The notes below the pieces were generated by a model. That model made no database searches and was not told the origin of the DNA. It saw only the letters and a list, made by a program, of their open reading frames with translations. This document shows positions 50,946-61,670 of a DNA stretch of 64,000 nt, in pieces. Position numbers and translations under genes: made by a program. Positions within the stretch are counted from its first letter, which is position 1, and each line of letters opens with the position of its first letter. Location of the stretch: assembly GCA_028571685.1 (NCBI GenBank), contig CM053142.1, positions 63,823,296-63,887,295 on the forward strand. The letters are read 5' to 3'. Source of the stretch: Heterohyrax brucei (taxonomy: Eukaryota > Chordata > Mammalia > Hyracoidea > Procaviidae).

Positions 50946-51484
50946 GGTGGGAAACCTGATTCTGTATCCCAGGGGGCCTTTGGAGTTCCCAAATCTCCAG
51001 GCTGACTTTCTGTGCACTGTTGTGAAATCCTCTCCTGACCACGTGATGTTTGTGTATTCTGTTTTCTGCTTGAAGTCTGTTTTCTCTCCCTCCTCCTCCC
51101 TCTCTGCAGGGGTGTGTGTTTAACCTAAGGACTTTTCTGTGGTGAACGTACCCCTGCCTACATTTCTTTCTGCTGGTGAGACGGCTACCTTTTCTCCTCC
51201 CTTCTTTCACTTTACCTCCTACCGTTTGGGGAGGCCAGTCAGCCATTGACAGGTGAGAGAAATCTGTGTTAAAAGGTGTGGGTGACCTCGGGCTTTTGTT
51301 AGGAGTTTCGATTTTCTACTGGGGAGGTGAGATACTGTGATGCAGGTTTGCTGGGCTTCTGGAAGTGAAAAGATGGAGTGTGATGACTGAGGAATGGGAG
51401 AAGTCAGCAGTGCCTGTTGTAGAAAGGGAATGGGCCTGGCAGCCAGTGGTCCTGGGGCCTGGCAACTAGTCACCCTAGAGTCTG
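50946..51484. other. unassigned sequence
   Basis: A long pyrimidine run ending CTCTCTGCAG at about 51110 looks like a splice acceptor, and GTGAAC follows 32 bases later. No frame or donor supports an exon. Confidence 0.4.
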
Positions 51485-51625
51485 GTTTCACTCTGTGCTA
51501 ACTGGGGTTGTGTGACCTTGGGCAAATCACTCCCTCTTTCTGGGCCTCAGTGCCTCACTGTAAAACAAGGGGTTTGTACCTTAGGATCCCTGAGCTCCTT
51601 TCAGCCCTAAAAGTTCTGCAATTTC
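51485..51625 (+). repeat. MIR, + strand
   Basis: TTGTGTGACCTTGGGCAAAT, CTGGGCCTCAGTGCCTCACT, GTAAAACAAGGGGTTTGTAC. Confidence 0.8.
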
Positions 51626-52589
51626 AGATGCCTGGTTAGGAAATACTATAGTCTGAGCCCATTCTCTCTTCCTTTCCCCTGTTGCCTCTTTAAGGCTAAG
51701 GTTTACTTTTCATTTAGTGTTAATTGGAAAGCTTTAATGTATGCTTTGGAATGAGGCAAAAGAAATACCAGGGCTGTAACTCCCTGAGACATCAGGAGTG
51801 GAAAATTTTTGAGTAAGAGCAAGTTCAAACAGGATACCTAGAGGCCTCTGGGACAGGATACAACCCTGGCAGACTCCTGAACCTCAGGGAATACAGCTCA
51901 GTTCTTTGGAACCTGGCTGGCTAAACCCACGGGACCTGCCCCCTAGCTGGCTAGTCAGTGTCCTTGTGTTGCAGAAACTCAGAGATCACCTAGGCCAGAG
52001 CCCCCTTATCCAGGGAACACTTGTCAAAACCTTCCTTCTGGCCACCTCTCCTGCCACCCAAGGGTGTGCTGCTACACCAGCCCATACTCTGGCCCCAAAT
52101 ATACTTCATGTCCCTTCTGGTCTGCCTGCTTTTGCTCAGACCTTTCCTGTCCCCTTTTCTCGCTCTGCTGGTTGATGTCACCCTGTCTTTCATGCCCAGT
52201 CTTACTACCCAAGCTTGGCAGGAAGAGAGCAGCAAACCTAGCTTGGCATGGGGCCCAGCCCATAGAATACACTGAGTATTGACGACTTGATGACAGGGAG
52301 GGGGGAGTGTTGCCTCTCAGCAGTCAGTTGGTTCCTATTGACCGAGCCTGTGGCCTGCCAGGTGTGAGGCTGAGCTCTAGGGGTGGAATAAAGATGTGTA
52401 CACAACACTTTACCTTGGGAGAGCTGTCCGTACTGTTGGTGAGACCAACACTTGTAAGAGACAGTTGCAGTGATGTGTGACCACCCACCAAGTCTATAAC
52501 TAGGAGAGGCTGCTTGGGTCTGAGCAGATAGGTAGGAGTCAGAGATCAAATTCTCATTTGCAGATCTTTGATGACTCACAGGAAGGACC
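51626..52589. other. unassigned intronic sequence
   Basis: Several mutually overlapping open frames at 51906-52282 on both strands, none with a known domain. A decayed L2-like feel near 52030-52200, not firm. Confidence 0.4.
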
Positions 52590-53000
52590 TCTCTGAAGTT
52601 TTTTCCTGTAGAATGAGAAACCTAGGTGCCTCTTATGAATCTGGTTGTGTCTCCCCAACTCCTCCCCTACCCGCCCCCCCAAGTCCTGGGTCCTGTACCT
52701 GTGGACTTGATCGTATTTGGAAAGAGAATTTTTATTTTTTAGTTACGTTGTGAGGCCGTACCACCGTAAGGATTCTAAACCCAGTCACTCCTGAGTTATG
52801 AAAAGAGCAGGGTGCTACACGCATAGACAGAAGACAGATGGCATGCAAGGAGCCATCTACATGTGTCTACGAGCAAAGAAACGCCATAGATTGCTGGCAG
52901 ACACAAGAAACTCGGAGAGAGGTTATCATGTGGCTGAGATCGTGATTTGGACTTTTAGACTCCAAGGTCTAGAGCTGAGATGGCAAGGTAGTGAGTCCTA
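52590..53000 (+). repeat. probable MaLR-like LTR or related repeat, + strand
   Basis: GACTTGATCGTATTTGGAAA, GGATTCTAAACCCAGTCACT, GCAAAGAAACGCCATAGATT and TTGGACTTTTAGACTCCAAG follow the order of a common mammalian LTR-type repeat. Family uncertain. Confidence 0.45.
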
Positions 53001-53165
53001 AGTCAGATCCAGCCCACAGATGTATTTTGCTTGGTTCCAGTAGACGTTATTGTTTAGTAGAGCCAACATTCAAACATTAGAGAGACTTCACAAAATAGAG
53101 ATTTCTGGCTTTTTAAAATTCTGTTCAGCCTACAAGGCCGGGTGGCAACAGTTGGCTGCACCTAA
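53001..53165. repeat. possible hAT-like fragment
   Basis: AGTCAGATCCAGCCCACAGA, TTTTGCTTGGTTCCAGTAGA and AGGCCGGGTGGCAACAGTTG recall a hAT-type repeat. Weak. Confidence 0.35.
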
Positions 53166-53304
53166 GTCACAGCCATCGTCTTTAGGGGAGTCCTGAACTT
53201 TCCTGACCTCTTTGTCTGTACACAGGGTGGGAATTTGTCCTTGTACCCAGCTGGCTCTACTAATCTGCATTTTCTGCATGGCATCTGAAGGTCCGTAGGT
53301 GGTA

Positions 53305-53480
53305 CGACCTTAAAGGTTGGTGGCTTGAACTGATGCAGCTGTGCCATGAATGGAAGTCTGGTAAACTGTTTCCATAAAGATCACAGCCAAGAAAACTCCA
53401 TAGAGCAGCTCTGCTCTGCAACACGTTGGGTTGCCATGAGTCAGAATAAACAAGCTGGCATTGAGTTTGCATTGTTTTCT
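53305..53480 (+). mobile_element. AfroSINE-related SINE, 5'-decayed, + strand
   Basis: TTGGTGGCTTGAACTGATGC, TTCCATAAAGATCACAGCCA, CAACACGTTGGGTTGCCATG. The A-box head is lost. Confidence 0.75.
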
Positions 53481-53507
53481 TTTGGATCTGGCTTCTGTAG
53501 GCCTGTG

Positions 53508-53668
53508 GAAACCCTGGTGGTGTAGTGGTTAAATGCTATGGCTGCTAACAAGAAGGTCATCAGGTGCAAATCTGCCAGGTGCTCCTTGGAGACTCTATGG
53601 AGCAGTTCTACTGTGTCTGTGGCATCACTGTGAGTCGGAATTGACTCAATGGCAGTGAGACTGGGTCT
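53508..53668 (+). mobile_element. AfroSINE short form, + strand
   Basis: GGAAACCCTGGTGGTGTAGTGG to TGACTCAATGGCAGTGAG. GGCTTCTGTAGGCCTGTG before and GGGTCTGTAGGCCTTTGTG after give TCTGTAGGCCT as target duplication. Confidence 0.92.
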
Positions 53669-54039
53669 GTAGGCCTTTGTGTTGGCAAACCTTGATTTAA
53701 GGATGTGATGGGATTCCTACCAGGCCACACACCTACTGAGTGTTACAAGTAGGTCCGCCTGACTTTGGGACATGAATTCTTAAACCACCTTGTTGCTTTT
53801 CTGAGTTATTTCTCAATCCTTGTGGGGATTTTTGGGTCTTAACCTAAGTATCAGTGACCCAGGTCAAGTCTGTAGATAAAGAAATTGACAAGAAAGCCTC
53901 TTTCCAGGGAGGCTGAAGCCTCTCGTCCCCATCCAAATGTGCTGCTGTAGTCAGGAACCATCTACTTGTTTATGTTTTAGTCCAGAGGAAAACTGTCTTC
54001 TTGTCATATGGTGTGTCCTTTCTGAGTTAATTTGTTTTT
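53669..54039. other. unassigned sequence
   Basis: Nothing recognised. Confidence 0.45.
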
Positions 54040-55066
54040 GTTTTTTATTGTACTTTATTTTTACTTTTTTCAATATTTTATTGTGCTTTAAGTGAAAGTT
54101 GACAATCCAAGTCAATTTGTTGTATAAAAACGTCGGACATGCTGCTAAGTAACTCTAGCTGCTCTCCCCATGCTGTGACAACATGTTCCTCCTATCCACC
54201 CTGTATTTCCTGTGTCCATTCAACTAGTTCCTGTCTTCCTTTTGTCCTCTTCTGTCACCTCTGTACAGGAGCTGCCCAGTTAGTCTCATGTATCTACTTA
54301 AGCCAAGAACCACACTCTTCTCCAGTATCATTCTGTGTTTTTATAGTCAAGTCCAGTCTTTGTCCAAGGAGTTGGCTTTGAGAATGGTTTCAGTTCAGGG
54401 GCTAACAGATAGTCTGGGGGTCATGTCTTCTGGGCATCCTCTGTTGGACCATCAAGTCTTGTTTTTTTAATAGAGATCAAGTTCTGCACTCCATTTTTCG
54501 CCTGCTATTTCAGGGACTCTGTTGTATTCTCTGTTAGGGCACTCATTGGTGGTAGCTGGGCACCATCTAATTCTTCTAGTCTCATGCTCGTGTAGTCTCT
54601 GATTTATGTGGCCTTTGTGTCTCTTGGACTCATATTTTTCTTATGTCTTTGATGTCCTTCATTTTCCACTGCTCCAGGTGGGTTGCGACCCATTGATGGT
54701 TTTTAAATGGCCATTTGGTAGTATTTAAGATCCATACACTACTCAGAGTGAGATGCAGATCATTTTGTTAAACTTTATAATGTCAGTTGACCTGGATATT
54801 CCCTGAAGTCATGGTCCCAGACCCCTGCCCCTGCTACTTTGTCCTTTGAAGTATTTGGTTATATTTAAGAAACTTCTTAGCTTTTGATTTAGTCCAGTTG
54901 TGCTGAGTTCTGTACTGTGTATTGTCCCCCACTTCACGTAATTCTTATCAGCTGTCTAATTAAGGAGTCCCTCTCTCTCTTCCTCTCCACCCTTTTAACC
55001 ATCAAAGACTTTTCTATGTTTTTACCATTTCTTGACTGCTTATAATAGTGGTCTCATACCATACTT

Positions 55067-55227
55067 GGAATCTCTGGTGGTGTAGTGGTTTTAAGAGCTG
55101 CAGGTGCTAACTGAAAAGTTAGCAGTTTGAGTCTACCAGATGCTTGCTGGAAACTGTGGGGGCAGCTCTGCTGTACTTTTAGGGTTGCTATGAGTCAAAA
55201 TTGACTTGGTGGCAGTGGGTTTTGATT
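55067..55227 (+). mobile_element. AfroSINE short form, + strand, inside L1
   Basis: GGAATCTCTGGTGGTGTAGT to GGTGGCAGTGGGTTTTG. Flanks CATACCATACTT and TTATACAATATT do not give a clean duplication. Confidence 0.9.
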
Positions 55228-55256
55228 ATACAATATTTGTCCTCTTGCAGCTAATT

Positions 55257-55454
55257 TCACTCAGCATAATACTTTTCACATTCCTCCATGAGATGTTTCT
55301 CAAGTTCATCCTTTTTCATTATCATTGCGTGGTATTCTGTTCTGTGAATATACAGTGGTTTGTTTATCCATTCATCCGCTGATGGGCACCTGGGTTGATT
55401 CCATCTTTTTGCTGTTGTACTGCAGTAAACATTGGTGTGCATGTATCTGTTCAT
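55257..55454 (-). pseudogene. LINE-1 ORF2 C-terminal remnant
   Basis: The minus-strand frame includes PSADEWINK and YHAMIMKKDELEKH. These match the end of L1 ORF2 proteins, where P(S/T)xEWINK and YYxxIxKxDEL-type strings precede the stop by about 50 residues. No reverse transcriptase or endonuclease part remains, so it is a relic. The ORF2 product would be the L1 endonuclease/reverse transcriptase. Confidence 0.8.
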
Positions 55455-55640
55455 GGAATAGCCCTATATTTCTCTAGGATATACTCCAAGAAGAGAGAAT
55501 TACTGGATTACATGGTGTTTCTATTTCTAGCTTTTTAAGAAAGCACCAAATTGGTTTCCAAAGTGGTCAGACCGTTTTACATTCTGACCAGCGGTGTGTG
55601 TGTGTTCCAGTCTCTGTGGGTCCTCTCCATGCCTTCTTGT

Positions 55641-56290
55641 TGTGCTTTACATGAATGTTTGTGGCGTAAACTAGTTTCTCATTGAACAGTTAATATACAT
55701 ATTGTTCTGTGACATTGGTTGCCAACCACATGACATGTCAGCACTCTGACTTTCTTGACCTTGGGTTCCCTGTTACCAGCTTTCCTGTCCCCTCCTGCCT
55801 TCTTGTCCTGGCCCCTGGGCTAGTGTACCCATTTAGTCTTGTTTTGTTTTTTATAGGCCTGCTCAGTGTTTGAAGTGTGAACCTCAGGAGTACCTTCATC
55901 ACTGAGCTATAAGGGTTTGTGGGGCCACGCTCTTGCAGTTTCTCAAGTCTCTGTCAGACTGATGAGTCTGGTCTTTTGTATTTTTTTGTGAATTAGAATT
56001 TTATTCTGCATTTTTCTGCAGCTCTGTCCAGGAAACCCTAAGTGCTACATTTGCTAACCAAAAGGTCGGCAGTTCAAATCTTCCAGGTGCTCCTTGGAAA
56101 CTTTATGGAACAGTTCTGCTCTGTCCTGTAGGGTCCCTGTCAGTTGGACTTGAATCGATGCCAGTGGGGTTTTTTGGGGGGGGTGGTCCAGGAATCTTTA
56201 TTATGATCTTTAAGTTAATTTAATTATTTTTTGTTGACTGTTTATTCTCCCCTTGGTTTCAGTTTACTGGCAGGCTGAATCCAGGAGACC
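55641..56290 (-). mobile_element. second LINE-1 3' UTR fragment, - strand
   Basis: TTTCTCATTGAACAGTTAAT, GACATTGGTTGCCAACCACA, GTTTGAAGTGTGAACCTCAG, CACTGAGCTATAAGGGTTTG, and after a SINE ATCTTTATTATGATCTTTAA. It reads as another afrotherian L1 3' UTR on the same strand as the element to its left. Subfamily not assigned. Confidence 0.55.
56031..56178 (+). mobile_element. AfroSINE with A-box deletion, + strand
   Basis: GGAAACCCTAAGTGCTACAT shows that the TGGTGGCATAGTGGTT segment is missing, so the internal promoter A box is lost. The remainder to CGATGCCAGTGGGGTT is intact. GTCCAGGAAACCC and GGTCCAGGAATC flank it, giving GTCCAGGAA as duplication. Confidence 0.9.
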
Positions 56291-56305
56291 CCATCTCCTT
56301 GCCTC

Positions 56306-56410
56306 TAGGAGAGCAGTGGTTTGAACCCTTGCTGAGAATCTGCATTTCTAGCAAGTTCCCAGGTGTTACTAATGCTGCTATGTCTAGGGACAAGTTTGGA
56401 GAACCACTAG
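56306..56410 (+). mobile_element. MER5A-like hAT element, internally deleted
   Basis: CAGTGGTTTGAACCC start, GAATCTGCATTTCTAGCAAG and GTTCCCAGGTGTTACTAATG, then GAGAACCACT end. Eight-base flanks TAGGAGAG (56306) and TAGTAGAG (56408) fit a hAT target duplication with one mismatch. Confidence 0.8.
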
Positions 56411-56415
56411 TAGAG

Positions 56416-56530
56416 CAGTGGTTCTCAAAATTTATTACATGTATGAATCACCTGGGGATCTTATAATGTGGCTTCTGATTCAGTATATGGGTGGAAATGC
56501 AAACTCTCAGCAGAGGTTTGAATCAGAAGT
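56416..56530 (+). mobile_element. MER5A-like hAT element, left part
   Basis: CAGTGGTTCTCAAAATTTAT, ATGAATCACCTGGGGATCTT, TTCTGATTCAGTATATGGGT. It begins exactly at the duplication of the previous copy and lacks its right end. Confidence 0.78.
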
Positions 56531-57021
56531 AAAGATTTCAAAGCCCTGTAGGAGAGTTGCCAGAATGCCACATGAAGAGTTTGTATTTTATCCTAGGCAG
56601 ATGGAGGCAGGGGACAGGGATGTCTGTTCACACCATGATGCACTGGGGTTGGTCTAGGGTCACTGGGGGATAGGCAGGCAGGATGCTGGGCCTCCAGACA
56701 GGGAGGGGGCAGGAGGAGGAGCCTGATGGAGGCTGAAATTTCCTGCATTTGGTGTTGGTCTTTCCAGCTGTTTCCTCCTGATAGAGCAGTTGGACAATGC
56801 CACGGTGACTCAGTTCCAGCATCTTCTGTGAACAATAGCACATTTGCCCTGTGGCAGCTAGGAAATGGCGCTGAACCAGTCACCTGCTCTCAGGTTCCCG
56901 GGGGGGAGGAGCCAGTGGCACCCTGAACCACTTTCCTGCCTATAAAGCCCTAAAGCCCTGTCCTTATGGGATGGATTTCAGGCTGTTTCTTTTTGGCTTT
57001 CCTGTTGTTTGTCCTCTGGAG
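56531..57021. other. unassigned sequence
   Basis: Overlapping frames at 56593-56926 show no known domain. Nothing else recognised. Confidence 0.4.
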
Positions 57022-57222
57022 TCCATAGTTGATGCAAATAGTGAATGTACTTGGCTGCTAACTAAAAGATTGATGGTTTGAGTCTACCCATAGGTGCCTG
57101 GGAAGAAAGTCCTGGCAGTCTACTTCCAAAAAATTGGCCATTGGATAATCCTGTGGAACACGGTTCTTCTCTGGCACACGTCAGGTTGCCATGAGTAGGA
57201 GTCGACTCACTGGCAAATAGTA
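57022..57222 (+). mobile_element. AfroSINE GTCCCTGGGTGG-type, 5'-decayed, + strand
   Basis: GATGCAAATAGTGAATGTAC, GGTTTGAGTCTACCCATAGG, GGAAGAAAGTCCTGGCAGTC, GCCATTGGATAATCCTGTGG, GTCGACTCACTGGCAA. Confidence 0.85.
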
Positions 57223-57479
57223 TGGCGCGGTTTGTCTTGACCTCCACTTCATGCACAGCTGATGAGAGCTTCTGGGCTGCCCGCTGCTCTCCCATGGTTG
57301 ACTCATGGGCTGTGGTCTCCCTGACTCTTGGTTCAGTGGGTTTGGTGCCATTGCTGAAGGTTCTGAGTCTCTACCCAGGCATTTGGGACCTGGATGAGAT
57401 TCAGATCAGAAAGACAGCTGTGTAATTCTTTAATCTCCTCCAGTGGGTAGAGGATTAAACAATTTTTTGGTGGGTTATT

Positions 57480-57650
57480 TGTGTATTATGATTTTTTAAA
57501 GAGCTATTGTTTTCTGTGTTACAGTCACAGTTACAAAGCACTTTATTTGCAGTATCTGACTTAATCCTTCCAGCAACTCTCTGAGGGAGGCAACACCACC
57601 CTCCTTTTACAGATGGGGAATCTGAGGCACAGGAGGTGACAGAGCTTGCT
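57480..57650 (-). repeat. MIR, - strand
   Basis: CAAAGCACTTTATTTGCAGT, CTTAATCCTTCCAGCAACTC, TTTTACAGATGGGGAATCTG, AGGCACAGGAGGTGACAGAG. Confidence 0.82.
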
Positions 57651-57986
57651 AAAGACTCCAGATCCTTCTCACTTCAAGCTCCTATGGCACAGCTTCCTAG
57701 GAAGGGGTGTGGGAGCAGCTTAAAAAACATTTTGAGAGCCACTGACGGAAGGATGAGTGGTTTGAGAGAGGCTGTGCAGGCAGGATGCAAAGGTGAGCAG
57801 GGCTTCTTTCCTGCTTTGCTTAGTTCACAGCAGAGTGGAGGCAATAGACATGTTATCAGCTAACTCAGATGAAAGACACAGTGTCACTGGTGCTGATGGT
57901 AGAGCTCCCAGAGTCATTGGGAACCACATTTTCAGCTGGCATGTGAGCAACCACTGGTAGAGGAAACAATGCAAAACACCAAGTAG
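57651..57986. other. unassigned sequence
   Basis: Nothing recognised. Confidence 0.45.
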
Positions 57987-58120
57987 GGAATTCTAGGTGC
58001 GCAGAGCTGATTGGGCTGTCAGTTTAAATCCACCAGCCACTCCTTAGAAACCCTGTGGGTTGTATAGTGCTGCTGAGAGTCAGAAGTGACTTGATGGCAG
58101 CAGATTTGGTTTGGTTTTAT
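57987..58120 (+). mobile_element. AfroSINE, partly decayed, + strand
   Basis: GTCAGTTTAAATCCACCAGC, CCTTAGAAACCCTGTGGG, GAAGTGACTTGATGGCAGCA. The head is shortened. Confidence 0.8.
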
Positions 58121-58210
58121 TAGACAATACTGAAATAGTGCCATTTATGTCTAGAGTTGCAAAAATGCAACATGGCTTAAAATTATTTTTAGTGTAGTTG
58201 TTTGGAAATT

Positions 58211-58340
58211 TGGAGCCCTGGTTGGCAGTTTGAATCACCCAGCTGCTCCTTGGTAACCCTATGGGGGCAGTTCTACTCTGTCCTGTAAGGTCATTATCAG
58301 TTGGATTCTACTCAGCAGCAGTGGGTTTGGTTTTGGTTTT
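58211..58340 (+). mobile_element. AfroSINE with deleted A-box region, + strand
   Basis: GGAGCCCTGGTTGGCAGTTT jumps from the first bases directly to the B-box region, so the A box is missing. TTTGGAAATTT occurs before (58201) and after (58341), an 11-base target duplication. Confidence 0.88.
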
Positions 58341-58349
58341 ATTTGGAAA

Positions 58350-58790
58350 TTTATATAAAGAGCCTAAAAATATCCATTGTCTTTAAGTCAGTAATTTATC
58401 TCCTTGGAATTTATACAAAGGAAGTAATTTTATACACACACAGTCTTCATTACAGCACTATTTATACTAGTTACAAATTGCAAACATACCAAATGTCCAA
58501 CAATAGATTGGTTCCATAAATTGTGATACATTCGTATCATGACCTACTGTACAGCCTTTAAAAAATTATGTCTTCAAAAATTAGATCTAATGACTTTAGA
58601 TAATGATTATGAAGCAAATATCAAGCAAATACTATACATCTTATTTTTTTAAAAAAGTGAAATGTAAGGACTAAAGGAAATACACCAGAATTGCAAAGGG
58701 TAGATGGGGATTATTAGTGATTGTTTTTTAATGTTACTCTGTATTCTTAAACATTTCTTGAGTGAACAGCAACAACAAAAAGTTTAAAAA
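58350..58790 (+). mobile_element. old LINE-1 ORF2 3' end and 3' UTR, + strand
   Basis: TTCATTACAGCACTATTTAT, AACATACCAAATGTCCAACA, GATTGGTTCCATAAATTGTG, CTACTGTACAGCCTTTAAAA, then AT-rich 3' UTR-like text. Sense-strand order of the L1M 3' region. Confidence 0.75.
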
Positions 58791-59484
58791 TCTTGGGTGT
58801 CTCACAGGACCGTAGAGTGCTCTATTGTGTGGATGTACGTACACCCCCTTGCCTTGTCAAATGAATTCTCCAGCACAGAACTTCCCCACAGAGCGTTTCA
58901 TTTCAGTGTGTTAGGGGAGCCAGCACTTCTGCCCTGGGGCTCCTTTTCTTCCCCATCAGCTCTTTTCCCTCTAGTGTTCTCCCTTAATTGGCCATAATTT
59001 ACAACTGAAGAATGATTGAAAAATATGTACTATTTTTATTGGCTGTGTTTCCTGAATACTGTGACAAGAGAGGTATCTTATATTTCTCACTCTAAAGGAA
59101 ACCCTAATTTAAGTGTCTTCCCTCAGGTGGTCAGAATTGATTTTTTTTCCCCCTTGTAGTACATTCGGATGATCTTTGTCAGACTGAAGAATTTGCTGCT
59201 TCTGCTTTAAATGGCCTCTGAAAGCCCAGTTTAAAATGATACGTCCTTGCATGGCTTGTTGAGAAATGCCAGTCCAGCCTGGTTTTGCCACAGAAGAATG
59301 GGAGAGTGGGATGCTCACTATGTTAAAAAATGTTTTGTGGCTGTCCCTGAGTTTAAAACCAACCTTCAGAGAATATTTGTGCTCATAACTGAAGCACAGC
59401 CTTTTTATTTGTTTATTTATTTAGGGTGTTTTTTGGTTATTGATCAGTGCCTGGTATGTTACCTGGCACTTCAGGGCCCAGTAA
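58791..59484. other. unassigned sequence
   Basis: Nothing recognised; ordinary AT-leaning intronic sequence. Confidence 0.45.
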
Positions 59485-59661
59485 AGGTCCCTGGCTGGAG
59501 TTTTGAACTCACATAGTGATGCCGAAGAAAAAAGACCTGGGGGTCTGCTTCTGTAAACATTACAGCCAAGACAGCCTTAGGGAGCAGTTCTGTTCTGTAA
59601 CCACGGGATCACCGTGAGTCAGAATCAACTCAATGGCAGTGGGTTTGGTTTTTGTTTTCTT
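59485..59661 (+). mobile_element. AfroSINE-related SINE, head-decayed, + strand
   Basis: GGTCCCTGGCTGGAGTTTTG, GACCTGGGGGTCTGCTTCTG, AATCAACTCAATGGCAGTGG. AGGGCCCAGTA occurs on both sides (59473 and 59664), an 11-base target duplication. Confidence 0.9.
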
Positions 59662-59788
59662 GAGGGCCCAGTATATACTATTTGGACAAATTCTGGCTTT
59701 TTGTGGCACTGTACGCTTCCAACAATGAAGACTTCTTTTGAGTTTGTTATATTGAAGCGTGCAAAGAAAAGTGGTATCCTGTTGTGGT

Positions 59789-59995
59789 TAAGGAGCCCTG
59801 GTGGTGTAACAGTGAAGCGCTCGGCTGCTAACTGAACAGTCAGTTGTCTCAACCTACCGGTGGCTCCTTGGGAGAAAGACTTAGTGATCTATTTCTATAA
59901 AGATTACAGCGTACAGAAAGCCTATGAGGCAGTTCTCCTGTTACACTCTTGTATCACTGTGAATCAAAATTGACTTGACAGCACCTCAGGAACAA
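59789..59995 (+). mobile_element. AfroSINE-related tRNA SINE, + strand
   Basis: AGGAGCCCTGGTGGTGTAAC, TTGGGAGAAAGACTTAGTGA, ATTGACTTGACAGCACCTCA and an AGGAACAAC tail of RTE type. TTGTGGTTAAG flanks both ends (59780 and 59998). Confidence 0.9.
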
Positions 59996-60009
59996 CCTTG
60001 TGGTTAAGA

Positions 60010-60195
60010 AATAGCCTTTGAGTTAGAGATTCAGATCCTCATTAGCAATGAATGTTTCTTTGTAGCTTCTTGGAACTTTGCTTATCTTTCCTGTAAAATA
60101 GGTGTAGTTTGAAAACCTCATAGGGGTGTTGTAAGCATTATATGAAATAATGCTTATAATTGCTTAGTTAAGAGATCAACAAATATTAATATAAT
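60010..60195 (+). repeat. MIR, + strand
   Basis: GAGTTAGAGATTCAGATCCT, CTTATCTTTCCTGTAAAATA, ACCTCATAGGGGTGTTGTAA. Decayed. Confidence 0.65.
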
Positions 60196-60433
60196 TGTAA
60201 CATTAAAATTGTTATATTTCGAAAGAGGGTTCCCTTATTCTGGCCACAGTTCACAACATGTGTGGAGTTGCAGACCGAGCCAGCAATGTTCATTCAGGGG
60301 TCCATTACCTTATGGGCCATGACCACTTTCTTTGTTCCTGTTCCCACCCTTAGGATCCTGTTCCTTCCTCTTTTGGATTTATAGGCACATGAAAACAGGT
60401 TGCTCCTACCTGTTTTCTTGGATATCAGCACTC
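60196..60433. other. short unassigned spacer
   Basis: Nothing recognised. Confidence 0.45.
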
Positions 60434-60931
60434 TGTGGTCATGGATTGAATTGTGTTCCCCCTAGAAATCTGTGTGTCCATTTGTCTGGGCCATGATTCC
60501 TGGCATTGTGTGGTTTTCCTCTGTGTTATAAATCCTACCTCTATGATACTAATGATGGAGAATGTGCAGCAGTTGTGTTAGTGAGGCAGGATTAAATCTG
60601 CAAGATTGTATTGTGTCTTGAGGCCATCTCTTGGGATGTAAAAGAAAGAAGCAAGCAGACAGACCAGGAGACCTCATACCACCAAGAAAGTTGCACATGG
60701 AGCAGGGTGCATCCTTTGAAACTGGGGTACCTGGGCCCGAGAAGTTCCTTGACTGGGGAAGATTGAAGACAAGGACTTTCTTCCAGAGCTGATAGAAACA
60801 GAAAGCCTTCTCCTGGAGCTGAGACCCTGAATTTGGTCTTGAGCCTGCTTTACTGGCGGAAGTAGATTTCTCTATGTTAAAGCTGTCTACTTGTGGTATT
60901 TCTGTTATTCCTGCCCTGGATAACTAAGACA
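60434..60931 (+). mobile_element. MaLR-type solo LTR, + strand
   Basis: TGTGGTCATGGATTGAATTG to CCCTGGATAACTAAGACA, with TG...CA ends. Parallels 1-500 across the length, including a GCCTTCTCCTGGAGCTGAG segment near the 3' side. Confidence 0.82.
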
Positions 60932-61434
60932 TCCTGTTAGCGGAGTCTCTTTGAGGGGCCCTTAAACGTAGTATGCTGAATACTCACTTCCTCCCAAGAA
61001 ATATCTTCCTGGCTTTGTGGTAGGTCATTCCCACCCCTAACTAGGTGGCCCAGGTCGCTGTTCTGTTCCTCACTGGTTAGAGCAAAGGCAAGAAAAAGGA
61101 TAATTTGACAGTTCAGCAGGCCATCACTGTCAACACCATTGTACTGTATTCCCACCATCCTCCGTCCTAACCATTCTAGCTGCCTTCCAGTGCATGCAAG
61201 TGTGCGCACAGACACAGACATACTCACACACACGGACACACTCACATGACAGTTTTAGAGACAGTAAATGCATCTCTTTAGTAATAATGCATGTCTGTTC
61301 ACAGGTGGTTATCCTGTGCCTTGATCCATTTATGCAGTCCCCTCATCAGACTTTAAATGCTCTGAGGCCAGGAACTAGGATGAATAATTCCTTCTGCTGG
61401 CTCCTGAGAGTCTGTTTTAGGAAGTGGTAAAGGA
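60932..61434. other. unassigned, with L2-like and CA-rich parts
   Basis: A (CA)-rich degenerate tract lies at about 61205-61247. 61310-61390 (TTTATGCAGTCCCCTCATCA; TGCTCTGAGGCCAGGAACTA) is L2-like. Confidence 0.4.
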
Positions 61435-61670
61435 ACTTAGTTGAAAGTGTGGGTTCTGAGGTCAGACCACGTGGGTTTGCGTCCTGATTCCACCGCATGC
61501 TAACTTGTCATTGCACAAACCGCTTAGCTCGTAGACACTCAGTTCATCCCACTTTTGAAGTGGTCGTAATGGTGGTAACTACTTCATAGGGCTATTATGG
61601 AAATTAAATTGGATAATCTATATAAAGGGCTTAGCACAGCATTTGATGCACATTGTAAGCATGTAAATGT
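61435..61670 (+). repeat. MIR, + strand
   Basis: GTGGGTTCTGAGGTCAGACC, GTGGGTTTGCGTCCTGATTC, CTTCATAGGGCTATTATGGA, AAGGGCTTAGCACAGCATTT. Near full length including the tRNA-like head. Confidence 0.82.

Larger units (their letters stand above)
54040..55640 (-). mobile_element. LINE-1 3' UTR and ORF2 3' end, - strand
   Basis: It begins with T-rich sequence and AATATTTTATTGTGCTTTAA. The 3' UTR follows (TGTTGGACCATCAAGTCTTG, TGGTGGTAGCTGGGCACC, CTACTCAGAGTGAGATGCAG). Beyond a SINE lies the ORF2 3' end. It provides the bridge that identifies the shorter L1 tails elsewhere in the window. Incomplete at its 5' side. Confidence 0.82.

Noticed and set aside
51085-51155. Exon suggested by a strong pyrimidine tract and CTGCAG with GTGAAC 32 bases later
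   Set aside because: The donor is poor, the segment has stops in some frames and there is no supporting similarity.
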